This document shows positions 1-6,529 of a stretch of DNA of 6,627 nt, in pieces. Every line of letters starts with the position of its first letter. The first letter of the stretch is position 1. Location: contig JANXOO010000818.1 of assembly GCA_025353525.1 (NCBI GenBank), forward strand, positions 1 through 6,627. The letters run 5' to 3'. A program made the position numbers and the translations under genes. The notes below the pieces were generated by a model. It had not been told where the DNA came from, searched no databases, and worked only from the letters and a program-made list of their open reading frames with translations. Source of the DNA: Schlesneria sp. (GTDB lineage: Bacteria > Planctomycetota > Planctomycetia > Planctomycetales > Planctomycetaceae).

Positions 1-139
1 GTTCCGCCACTTTAATCACGGCGATTCCTACTGGAAATCCGTTCGATTCCGTTACGAGGAGGCCCCTCGACCGTTGCCTGGACGAGCGTTCGGGTGTTAT
101 TCCAAATGCCAATTTGGCCGTGTTTGCTTTGAGGCTTGC

Positions 140-173
140 GACGTGGATGACCATCGGGGCCACGTCTTTTTTT
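140..173 (+). terminator. Rho-independent terminator reading rightwards
   Basis: A 7-bp perfect stem, GACGTGG (140-146) with CCACGTC (160-166), is followed directly by seven T residues (167-173). The 13-base loop could fold further (GATG 146-149 with CATC 152-155). The T tract lies only on the + strand side, so this ends a + strand transcript coming from the left, not the DUF4159 gene that converges on it. No recognisable + strand gene lies inside the window to its left. A TAA in frame 1 at 13-15 could be the stop of the gene it serves. Confidence 0.75.
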
Positions 174-182
174 GCGGGTCGC

Positions 183-2771
183 CTATTTTGCCGGTAGCAA
201 TTCAGCGGTTTTGAAACGCAGGCTTTGCAGCATCGCGTACAGGACGATATTGGTCCCGAGTTTGACGGCGTCTTCCGGGAAGTAGCCCTCGCAATTTCCC
301 GAGACCTGTCGTTCCAGTGCGCAACTGATGTCGTACTTGCTGTAGATCACGGCGAATCGTCCGTCGAGTTCAATCCCTTCCAGAATCGGTTCGGTCGTGC
401 GAACCGTGAAATTGCCTCCTGAACTGTTTTCGCCACCTTCTGCGGTTCGGCGTTTCAGCAGTTTGATATCGAGTCCGACTTTGTCTGAAAACAGTTCGTG
501 CGAGATCGGGATTCGTTCGAGTTTCTTTTCCGGATAGAGCTGACTCATGAAATCGCGGAACCCTTTGTCGAACGGCTTCGCACCACAACACGAATCGGCC
601 ACAAGGACGCCACCGCGGTCGAGGTAAGCTTTCAACTGTTGGCGTTCTTCGGCAGCAATCGTAAACCGGTTACGACCGTGCATGTACAATACCGGATACC
701 GGAAGATGTTTTTGTCGTTCAGCGGCAGATCCCGCATCCTGGTTGATGCGGACATCCCGACGGCTTCGTTCAGTGCGACGAGCAGATTTCGCAAGGCATG
801 CGGAGCCGCATTCCACGCTCCGTCGTGTTTGATCTGAGCGATTTGCAATAGCCCGCGTTCGACGTTGTCGAGCTCGCTGTCGTGGACGATGGCGTCGCGA
901 ACCTGCGTCTTGTCGGGTGGTTCACGACCGGTTGCATACGCCATCACGTTAACGCCAATCTGCGTCGCTCGAACAATTTTTGCTTTCAGTTGCACATTTC
1001 GTTTCGGTGGATCGACTTTGGCCCAATAGTCCCAGTAACAGGCCACGTCTTCCGGAGAATACATCACAGATGTTTGACAGCCAAAATCAACTCCGAACAA
1101 CGGCACGCCATCCGGTTGCAACGGATGCTCGATGCGGTAAACGGGATGGTCAGGGGGAAGCGGCTTCAATTCGCCCTCGCCAGGCGGCATCAGTTTGACG
1201 ACCAGTTCACGGAAACTCGACTCAAATTCGGCACTCTGGCATGACGGACAGGCAAAGATAAATTTCCCCTGTTCCAGATACTCTTTCAGCAGTCTGATTT
1301 CATCGGCAGTGAATGTCAGTTTTCCAGGACCGGTAATAAAAAGGACCGGAGCTTGCAGCAGAGCATTGACTCCGCCGTTTTTCACAGCGCGTGCGAGATC
1401 CAGTTCCTGTGTCGTCAACAGTTTGGGCCATTTTGGCATTCCCGAGATCAGTTCGGTCAGGTTTCGAACATCGCGTGGATGCCGATTCCAGTTGTCGTCG
1501 ACCAGCACGTTCGGGTTGTTCGGGTGCCTGGTCCCGTACTTGAGCTTGTTGATCAAAACGGGAGCGAGTCCTTTGGAAAGGAACAGAAGCGCCAGTCCCG
1601 TTCCGACGACAGGCTGGGATTCGTACGACCCGCTTCCGCTCCAATGCCCATCAATGGGTACTTGTGTTTTCAACAGGACGGCGGTCCCTTCCCGATACCA
1701 GTCGTGATCGCCGAAGAATCGCGTTCCGCTCAAGCGGCCTGCTCGCTCGACCCCGTATGTGTAATACAAAAACCACATGATCCCGCCCGAGCCGGGGTTC
1801 TGGTGTGCCGAAAAATGGCGACTCAGCCAGCGAATTCCATCCTGAATATGCTTGTCTGATTCGGGATCTTCGCAACAAGGCGGCGTTCCGTCGGCAGCAA
1901 CGCCTGCATCCGACTTCAGCATCTGTTGTGCGATCGACAGCGATGCGACGCCCGCAACGGTCATGCTTCCCCGAGAGGGCGTCCGATCACCTTTATCGCT
2001 GACCTCGCCATATCCCCAGCCGCCGTCGCCACCCTGATTTCTTTCCCAGTAGTCGCGAATTCGTTCCCACGTCTGGCGGCTGACGCTTGCGCCCGATTCG
2101 ACGGCTTCTCTCAACCCGAGAACTGCAAATTGAGAGTTACTCGGGTCGCCACCTCCAAAGCCACGTCCGTTGCGAAGCCCGTACGACCAACCTCCGGAGT
2201 TACCCACCGTGATTTGCCCGTCTTCCAATCGTTGCGACAGTGATGCGATTTTCACGACATCCGATTTTTCTTTGGCTGCAGACAATGCCATGATCATCAG
2301 CGAAACCTGATAGGTTTCCATGGAGGGCGACAGTTCTTCCGGAGACCTCGCACGCAAATACTGCAATCCGCGACGCACAGGCGGGTCTTGCGGCGACATT
2401 CCCGAATTCAGCAGCGATAAGACGCTCAGGCTGGTCACGCCGACACGACTGTCGACCGGGCCATCAACTGCCCAGGACCCGTCATGGCCCTGCTCTTTGA
2501 TGAGAAACTTTCTGCCCCGATCGATCGCGCTTTTGACATCCTGTTCGTCCAGGTCGGTGGCGACTACGGGTGACGTGTTCGCAGTCCACAGGATTGTGAG
2601 GAGGATCAGGGTGATGAGCGGGAACTTTGACGTGGGGGGATTTGAGTGCTTACTCGGATCGAGTTTTTTTTGGGTGGATGGTTGAGGTGATGTGATTGGG
2701 CGGGGAGGACAGGCTAAAGTCTGAACTCTCACTGGGAGCGTTTTTGTTCCGGGTGTGATTTTGCGAGGCAT
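183..2771 (-). CDS. Exported DUF4159 protein with N-terminal prenyltransferase/squalene-oxidase-like toroid
   Basis: This 862-residue protein of unknown function is probably exported. Residues 49-71 form a hydrophobic segment ending in Val-Val-Ala, a plausible signal peptidase site, but it follows an unusual Pro/Ser/Lys-rich lead of about 48 residues. Residues about 75-405 resemble alpha/alpha-toroid prenyltransferase/squalene-oxidase repeats, with Gly/Trp motifs GHDGSW (95-100), NSGGWSYG (191-198), GGDGGWGYG (247-255) and DGHWSG (374-379). I see no DxDD cyclase motif, so real terpene cyclase activity is unlikely. Residues about 421-615 and 639-848 look like two tandem DUF4159 domains: PVLFITG aligns with PVLYMHG, LLKEYLEQGKFIFACPSC with LKAYLDRGGVLVADSCC, and VMYSPEDVAC with VIYSKYDISC. 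Cys508/511 match Cys728/729, and Cys578 matches Cys817. The fold may be GATase-like (inference). ATG 2771 has only a weak upstream GGA; no better in-frame ATG precedes the hydrophobic segment. The stop is TAG. The gene is divergent from pgm. Confidence 0.9.
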   Translation of the reverse strand: MPRKITPGTKTLPVRVQTLACPPRPITSPQPSTQKKLDPSKHSNPPTSKFPLITLILLTILWTANTSPVVATDLDEQDVKSAIDRGRKFLIKEQGHDGSWAVDGPVDSRVGVTSLSVLSLLNSGMSPQDPPVRRGLQYLRARSPEELSPSMETYQVSLMIMALSAAKEKSDVVKIASLSQRLEDGQITVGNSGGWSYGLRNGRGFGGGDPSNSQFAVLGLREAVESGASVSRQTWERIRDYWERNQGGDGGWGYGEVSDKGDRTPSRGSMTVAGVASLSIAQQMLKSDAGVAADGTPPCCEDPESDKHIQDGIRWLSRHFSAHQNPGSGGIMWFLYYTYGVERAGRLSGTRFFGDHDWYREGTAVLLKTQVPIDGHWSGSGSYESQPVVGTGLALLFLSKGLAPVLINKLKYGTRHPNNPNVLVDDNWNRHPRDVRNLTELISGMPKWPKLLTTQELDLARAVKNGGVNALLQAPVLFITGPGKLTFTADEIRLLKEYLEQGKFIFACPSCQSAEFESSFRELVVKLMPPGEGELKPLPPDHPVYRIEHPLQPDGVPLFGVDFGCQTSVMYSPEDVACYWDYWAKVDPPKRNVQLKAKIVRATQIGVNVMAYATGREPPDKTQVRDAIVHDSELDNVERGLLQIAQIKHDGAWNAAPHALRNLLVALNEAVGMSASTRMRDLPLNDKNIFRYPVLYMHGRNRFTIAAEERQQLKAYLDRGGVLVADSCCGAKPFDKGFRDFMSQLYPEKKLERIPISHELFSDKVGLDIKLLKRRTAEGGENSSGGNFTVRTTEPILEGIELDGRFAVIYSKYDISCALERQVSGNCEGYFPEDAVKLGTNIVLYAMLQSLRFKTAELLPAK
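2698..2737. repeat. Short hairpin repeat, copy A (inside the DUF4159 reading frame)
   Basis: The core GACAGGC (2708-2714) ... CTGAACTC (2721-2728) matches copy B at 2791-2830. CAGGC (2710-2714) and GTCTG (2719-2723) form a 5-bp stem with one G-T wobble around a TAAA loop. A G-rich flank precedes the core in both copies and a GGGA follows it. This copy falls in the first 25 codons of the predicted DUF4159 protein. The family looks like the short intergenic hairpin repeats I know from planctomycete genomes, but that identification is from memory, not a search. Confidence 0.65.
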
Positions 2772-2790
2772 CGTTTGGTCATCCGGCTTT

Positions 2791-2830
2791 GGGTGGGAAG
2801 ACAGGCGAAGGCCTGAACTCCAGCGTGGGA
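2791..2830. repeat. Short hairpin repeat, copy B (intergenic)
   Basis: This is the second copy, in the same orientation and offset by 92 bases from copy A. The core has GACAGGC (2800-2806) and GCCTGAACTC (2811-2820). CAGGC (2802-2806) and GCCTG (2811-2815) form a perfect 5-bp stem around GAAG. The two copies agree over about 40 bases apart from a few substitutions and a one-base indel in each flank. A small second inverted repeat, GGGAA (2827-2831) with TTCCC (2834-2838), follows. If the DUF4159 gene is transcribed from the AT-rich zone near 2870, this copy lies in its 5' untranslated leader. Confidence 0.65.
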
Positions 2831-2849
2831 AAATTCCCGGTGTCTTTCG

Positions 2850-2898
2850 CGTTGCATTCGATACTGTTTACTATACCAATTCGTTTGTTGTTTGAACC
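2850..2898. promoter_or_regulatory. Probable divergent promoter region between the DUF4159 gene and pgm
   Basis: This is the most AT-rich part of the 158-base gap between two divergent genes, so promoters for both should lie here. On the - strand, TATAGT (2875 to 2870) matches the sigma-70 -10 box at five of six positions, but the best -35 (TTCAAA, 2896 to 2891) is only 15 bases away. On the + strand, TATACC (2872-2877) or TACTAT (2869-2874) could be a -10 for pgm, again without a well-spaced -35. The location is inferred from gene layout more than from box quality. Confidence 0.35.
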
Positions 2899-2929
2899 AG
2901 ACGGGTTTGTATTCACTTGAGGACCGACT

Positions 2930-4576
2930 ATGGCCGTTCATCCGCTTGCAGGACAGTTGGCGCCGTCCGATATGCTGGTCGATATCGATAAACTGCTGGC
3001 CAGTTACTTTGATCGCAAGCCCGATCCTTCGATCAAGTCACAACAGGTCAGCTTCGGAACCAGCGGACATCGCGGAACGTCTCTGGATGGAACGTTTACT
3101 GAATCGCACATCCTCGCTGTCACTCAGGCCGTTGTTGAATACCGGCATGCAAACGGGATCACAGGTCCTCTGTTCCTCGGCAAAGACACTCATGCGCTGT
3201 CCGGTCCCGCAGAGCGAACGGTGCTCGAAGTCCTTGCGGGAAACAGTGTCGAAACGTTCATCCAGAACGGAAACGGATTCACGCCGACTCCGACAATCTC
3301 ACGCGCGATCCTTTGTCACAATCGTGGCCGGAAAGATGGACTGGCCGACGGGCTTGTCATCACACCTTCGCACAACCCGCCTGAAGACGGCGGTATCAAG
3401 TACAACCCGCCCAACGGCGGCCCCGCCGATACTGATGTCACAGGCCAGGTCCAAAACCGGGCCAATGAATTGCTGAAAGGTGGAAATGCCGGAGTCAGGC
3501 GAATGGCGTTCGAGGCTGCGTTGCATGCGGCATCGACCCATTCGCAGGATTTCGCGCGTGACTATATCGATGATTTGAAAAACGTCATCGATATGGACGC
3601 GATCCGAAATGCCGGGCTGAGGATCGGTGTCGATCCGTTGGGTGGAGCCGGCGTCGGATACTGGCAACCGATCATCGAAACGTACGGTTTGAACATCACG
3701 GTCGTCAATCCCCACGTCGATCCGAAGTTCGCGTTTATGACGGTCGATCACGATGGAAAGATCCGCATGGATTGCTCCAGTCCGTTCGCAATGGCGAGCC
3801 TGGTTCGATTGAAAGATCAATTCGACATTGCATGGGGTAATGATCCCGATACTGATCGGCATGGAATCGTGACGAAGTCTTCGGGGTTGATGAACCCGAA
3901 TCACTATCTCGCGGTGGCCATTCGTTATTTGTTCGGGAACCGACCGAAATGGCCGACAACGGCGGGTGTGGGCAAAACGTGCGTCAGCAGTCAGATGATC
4001 GACTGTGTCGCGTCGTCGATCGGCAGGAAGTTGATCGAAGTCCCCGTCGGTTTCAAGTGGTTCGTGGGCGGACTCTTTCACGGGACGCTCGGGTTTGGCG
4101 GCGAAGAGAGTGCCGGTGCCAGCTTTCTGCGGACGGATGGAACGGCGTGGTCGACGGACAAGGACGGGATCATTCTGGCATTACTTTCCGCCGAGATCAC
4201 AGCGAAAACGGGCCGCGATCCCGGGGAGCATTATCGGGATCTGGTTACGGAGTTCGGCGATCGGAAGTACACGCGAATCGACCAGCGGATCACAGCAGAA
4301 GAAAAAGACCGTTTTAAAAACCTGACATCTACGGCGATTTCATCGACTACTCTTGCAGGAGACCCGATCACGGCCAGGCTCGATGAAGCACCGGGAAATC
4401 ACAAGCCGATCGGGGGTGTGAAGGTCACAACGGATTCGGGCTGGTTCGCAGCACGTCCGTCAGGGACCGAAGCTATCTACAAGCTGTATGCCGAGAGTTT
4501 CCGCGACACCGCGCACCTCGAACGGATCGTCTCAGAATCTCGTGAGATCGTCCGCCGGGTTCTGAACGGCGCATGA
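2930..4576 (+). CDS. pgm: Phosphoglucomutase, alpha-D-glucose phosphate-specific
   Basis: Pgm interconverts alpha-D-glucose-1-phosphate and glucose-6-phosphate (EC 5.4.2.2) in the cytoplasm, linking glycolysis to glycogen and nucleotide-sugar synthesis. The 548 residues closely follow E. coli Pgm (546 residues) over the whole length as I recall it. Visible landmarks are FGTSGHRG (42-49), the phosphoserine loop [11 protein letters not shown] with catalytic Ser147, metal-binding DPDTDR (Asp305, 307, 309), the sugar-binding loop GEESAG (391-396), and the phosphate-binding loop RPSGTE (509-514). All four alpha-D-phosphohexomutase domains are therefore present, and nothing essential is missing. 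The start is well supported: GAGGA at 2919-2923 lies six bases before the ATG, and the N-terminus MAVHPLAGQ resembles MAIHNRAGQ of E. coli. The gene stands alone, divergent from the DUF4159 gene and convergent with the coiled-coil lipoprotein gene, so it is probably monocistronic. The stop is TGA. Confidence 0.98.
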   Translation: MAVHPLAGQLAPSDMLVDIDKLLASYFDRKPDPSIKSQQVSFGTSGHRGTSLDGTFTESHILAVTQAVVEYRHANGITGPLFLGKDTHALSGPAERTVLEVLAGNSVETFIQNGNGFTPTPTISRAILCHNRGRKDGLADGLVITPSHNPPEDGGIKYNPPNGGPADTDVTGQVQNRANELLKGGNAGVRRMAFEAALHAASTHSQDFARDYIDDLKNVIDMDAIRNAGLRIGVDPLGGAGVGYWQPIIETYGLNITVVNPHVDPKFAFMTVDHDGKIRMDCSSPFAMASLVRLKDQFDIAWGNDPDTDRHGIVTKSSGLMNPNHYLAVAIRYLFGNRPKWPTTAGVGKTCVSSQMIDCVASSIGRKLIEVPVGFKWFVGGLFHGTLGFGGEESAGASFLRTDGTAWSTDKDGIILALLSAEITAKTGRDPGEHYRDLVTEFGDRKYTRIDQRITAEEKDRFKNLTSTAISSTTLAGDPITARLDEAPGNHKPIGGVKVTTDSGWFAARPSGTEAIYKLYAESFRDTAHLERIVSESREIVRRVLNGA

Positions 4577-4594
4577 ATCCTGTTTGAACGGACG

Positions 4595-4621
4595 GAAACG
4601 TCGCTTGCAAGCTGCCGTTTC
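4595..4621. terminator. Weak hairpin between convergent genes, possible terminator
   Basis: GAAACG (4595-4600) pairs with CGTTTC (4616-4621). The enclosed loop contains the palindrome GCTTGCAAGC (4603-4612), which could form its own small stem instead. It starts 18 bases after the pgm stop and lies about 70 bases past the stop of the converging gene, where a shared terminator would be expected. Neither strand has a T tract after it, so an intrinsic terminator is doubtful. Position is the main support. Confidence 0.3.
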
Positions 4622-4689
4622 GCGTCAGGAGTCTTACCGGAAGTTTTTCAAGTGGTCTGCGGGATGTTCCTGGTATTTCAGGTTAGAGG

Positions 4690-5532
4690 TTATCTCAGAA
4701 CCGGGATCGTCGCGTCGGTCCAACTGGAAGAGTGCAACACGGGATGACTGTTTTTCGGAAGCGTTTTGGCGGGCTCGTCATCCCAGTCGTCGGGTTCGAC
4801 TCCCGCAGAATCCCGGTCTTTTCCGCCAACGGGTGGTAGGTCATCGTCGAATGCGTCGACGACCTTGATTGGTTGCGGCCTGGCACGTCGAGCGAAACTG
4901 GCGGGCATGACATCGGGAACGGCAACCTTCACGACCTGACTCATGTCGCTTCGCTGATCGTCTGCGGTCCGGAATTTCAAATAGACAATAATATCCGGGT
5001 GCTGCGGCGGCTGATCGAGTGGCAACTTGAACTGAAAGCCCGAACTGGTGATTCCTCGTGTCCAGCAATTCCGGCATTCATCGATCGAAAAACTCCATTT
5101 GCCGAGTTCGCGTTCTGATTCCGGAAGCAAAGGGTCGAGCAATGTGATTTCGACGTTGCCTGGGACTCGTACCGGTTCGTTGTCGGGGTCGAGCGGAGAA
5201 AACTGAACGACGACAGCATCATCGCCAGGCTGGTCATCCTTATTGATACCTCCGCTCGCCAGCTTGTAGATCCTCAATTTGCTGACCTGAGCGGTAGCCG
5301 AATCGGGAAATTCGGCTCCGCTTTTTGCCAGATCGAGTTCCGATCTCAGTCGTTCGGCTTCCAGTCGCACGCGCTTCAGCTCGGATTTGGTCTGTGTTAC
5401 TTCGCGCTGCGAATCGGAAAGCTGTGAAGCTTGTTCGCGAATGCGAGCCTGAAGCAAATCGGCATCCATGCGGCCTGCACAACCGCAGAAGCAGATGCCA
5501 GCCAACATCAATGTCAGCGTTTCAGATTTCAT
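4690..5532 (-). CDS. Probable lipoprotein with N-terminal coiled coil, function unknown
   Basis: I do not recognise a named family. From ATG 5532 the product is 280 residues. It opens with a short lipoprotein-like signal (MKSETLTLMLAGI) leading to three closely spaced cysteines (14, 16, 18). Cys18, preceded by Gly, is the likeliest lipidated residue, although Phe at -3 makes the lipobox imperfect. Residues about 28-71 are charged heptads typical of a coiled coil. Residues about 84-198 look like a beta-rich, Ig-like domain (alternating hydrophobic strands such as AVVVQF, VEITLL, IIVYLKF) with a CxxC pair at Cys143/146. The tail from about 210 is acidic and Pro-rich, probably disordered. The frame stays open upstream to TTG 5565 and ATG 5544, but neither has a good ribosome site. 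The 5532 start places the signal at the N-terminus and fits the candidate promoter at 5574-5602. It likely sits in a membrane facing the periplasm. Confidence 0.8.
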   Translation of the reverse strand: MKSETLTLMLAGICFCGCAGRMDADLLQARIREQASQLSDSQREVTQTKSELKRVRLEAERLRSELDLAKSGAEFPDSATAQVSKLRIYKLASGGINKDDQPGDDAVVVQFSPLDPDNEPVRVPGNVEITLLDPLLPESERELGKWSFSIDECRNCWTRGITSSGFQFKLPLDQPPQHPDIIVYLKFRTADDQRSDMSQVVKVAVPDVMPASFARRARPQPIKVVDAFDDDLPPVGGKDRDSAGVEPDDWDDEPAKTLPKNSHPVLHSSSWTDATIPVLR

Positions 5533-5573
5533 GTCGCCATCCATGGCAAGTGATCGGGCCGTCAACAGGACGA

Positions 5574-5602
5574 AGGTTACCCGGATTTCAAATTTCTGAC
5601 AA
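5574..5602 (-). promoter_or_regulatory. Candidate sigma-70-like promoter for the coiled-coil lipoprotein gene
   Basis: Reading the - strand, TTGTCA (5602 to 5597) matches the -35 consensus at five of six positions. After exactly 17 bases it is followed by TAACCT (5579 to 5574), which matches the -10 at only three of six. Transcription would begin near 5567, leaving a leader of about 35 bases before ATG 5532. It would leave almost none before TTG 5565, which argues for the shorter protein. If active, this promoter would let the gene be expressed apart from the lipoprotein gene upstream of it. Confidence 0.35.
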
Positions 5603-5659
5603 CCGGGGTTGGTTTTCGGATGGTCTACTGCACCACGATTGAAAACGGGTTATTCGGAC

Positions 5660-6223
5660 TTATCGGCCAAGCCGTTTGTTGATCGATCTGAGCATTGCCT
5701 GTTCGAGTTCGTTGTCGCGGCCCTGAGTGATCCACTGTGACGGAGTTGCCTGTCCGACGACGGGGTCAAGATCGCGCTGAAGCGGGCTGTTATCAAGAAA
5801 CGTTGCCGCACCCGCGAATGCGGCTGCTCGGGGAACATCTTCGAGTTCCTTAATGGCTTCGACGCCAACAAGATACCCGCCCGGTGCGGGCGTCAGATGT
5901 ACGAACGCCTTCCGGCGAATCGACTGAAGCGTGCTTTGAAGGCGATTTGCCGTTCCGACCGAATCGGGGTGCCATGGCTCGAGAGCACTGGCACCTGTTT
6001 TGTATCGCGTTTCGATCACTCCACCGAGTTTGTTTTCCCGTTCGATTTCAAACAGGTAGTCGTGAACAACGTCGACCGTTTGCTCCCAGGCCTCTTCGGA
6101 GTTATTTGCTCGAATGAAAACCGGGTTTGTCACTGGCGGTCCGTGAGAATCCATCGACACACAGCCCGACAGGACCGATGTCAAAAGAGTCAATACGACG
6201 AAAGGAAACAATTGCGATGACAT
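5660..6223 (-). CDS. Predicted lipoprotein, function unknown
   Basis: This 187-residue protein has a clear type II signal: a hydrophobic stretch (residues 5-18) ending in the lipobox LSGC, with lipidated Cys21. Val and Ser follow Cys21, so there is no Asp+2 retention signal in the E. coli sense. The mature part begins with an amphipathic helix (AWEQTVDVVHDYLFEI, 45-60), then a Gly-Gly turn and strand-like segments GVIETRYKTGAS (68-79), KAFVHLTPA (105-113) and GYLVGVEAIKEL (116-127). That helix-then-sheet order resembles helix-grip lipoprotein domains such as those of BamC, but this is only an inference from pattern. The end (165-187) is helical and charged. I know similar sequences only as uncharacterised planctomycete proteins. 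ATG 6223 has no clear ribosome site, yet the signal peptide starts there and fits. The stop is TAA. The coiled-coil lipoprotein gene follows 127 bases downstream on the same strand. Confidence 0.88.
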   Translation of the reverse strand: MSSQLFPFVVLTLLTSVLSGCVSMDSHGPPVTNPVFIRANNSEEAWEQTVDVVHDYLFEIERENKLGGVIETRYKTGASALEPWHPDSVGTANRLQSTLQSIRRKAFVHLTPAPGGYLVGVEAIKELEDVPRAAAFAGAATFLDNSPLQRDLDPVVGQATPSQWITQGRDNELEQAMLRSINKRLGR

Positions 6224-6302
6224 GCGGCGACCGAGCCCCAGGTGGTCCAGGATATGCGATCAATCGTAGACACTTCTTGCAAACAAATCATGAAGTACTG
6301 AT

Positions 6303-6318
6303 GGAAAGCCGGCTTTCC
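6303..6318. promoter_or_regulatory. 16-bp perfect palindrome upstream of the lipoprotein gene, possible operator
   Basis: GGAAAGCC (6303-6310) is followed immediately by its reverse complement GGCTTTCC (6311-6318). The palindrome centre lies about 87 bases upstream of the ATG at 6223, a usual distance for a dimeric regulator site. With no loop it is better suited to protein binding than to an RNA hairpin. No regulator gene lies nearby to name a binder. Confidence 0.3.
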
Positions 6319-6493
6319 CGTGGACGCAGGAACTTGTTTCGTTGCCTGTTGTCACTGTGAAAGTCAACTTCATCGGAACGTGCCGATTCGCCGCGAGAAG
6401 TTCGCGTGGGCGGTAATCTGACAGAGAGTGCAAAATCGCTCAAGACCGGTTTCGGCAATGCTTGCCGTTCGGGAACGACGTTCGGAAAGTCGA

Positions 6494-6529
6494 ACAGCCC
6501 CCGGCAGATCGAAATCTGCCGGGGGCTGT
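6494..6529 (-). terminator. Strong perfect hairpin, probable terminator of a gene entering from the right
   Basis: Sixteen bases (6494-6509) pair perfectly with 6514-6529 around a CGAA loop. The lower stem is GC-rich (CCCCCGGC with GCCGGGGG). On the - strand the stem is followed by TTCGACTTTCCG, which is richer in T than the + strand side (CCTATGTAAAC). No + strand gene ends to its left, so the simplest reading is the terminator of a - strand gene. That gene would stop near the right edge, for example at the TGA at 6620-6618. The T tract is poor, so an RNA processing or structural role is possible. Confidence 0.5.

Noticed and set aside
75..405. Idea that the DUF4159 protein is a functional squalene-hopene or terpene cyclase (protein residue numbers 75-405)
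   Set aside because: No DxDD motif is seen and the protein has an export signal. Only the toroid-like repeats support a relation.
1195..1859. Overlapping + strand open frames of about 170 codons inside the DUF4159 gene
   Set aside because: They oppose a real gene with recognisable domains, and their translations show low-complexity Ser/Arg/Pro composition without motifs.
2729..2941. A 70-codon - strand frame spanning the pgm start and the intergenic gap
   Set aside because: It covers the promoter region, the hairpin repeat and the ribosome site of pgm. Its sequence (VQAFACLP) is just the translated repeat.
3299..4081. A 260-codon open frame on the - strand inside pgm
   Set aside because: It is antisense to a complete, well-conserved phosphoglucomutase gene and its product is rich in Arg, His and Asp with no domain features. 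It is a shadow of the coding frame.
5884..6360. + strand open frames opposite the LSGC lipoprotein gene
   Set aside because: They are antisense to a gene with a clear signal peptide and lipobox and have no ribosome sites or domain features.
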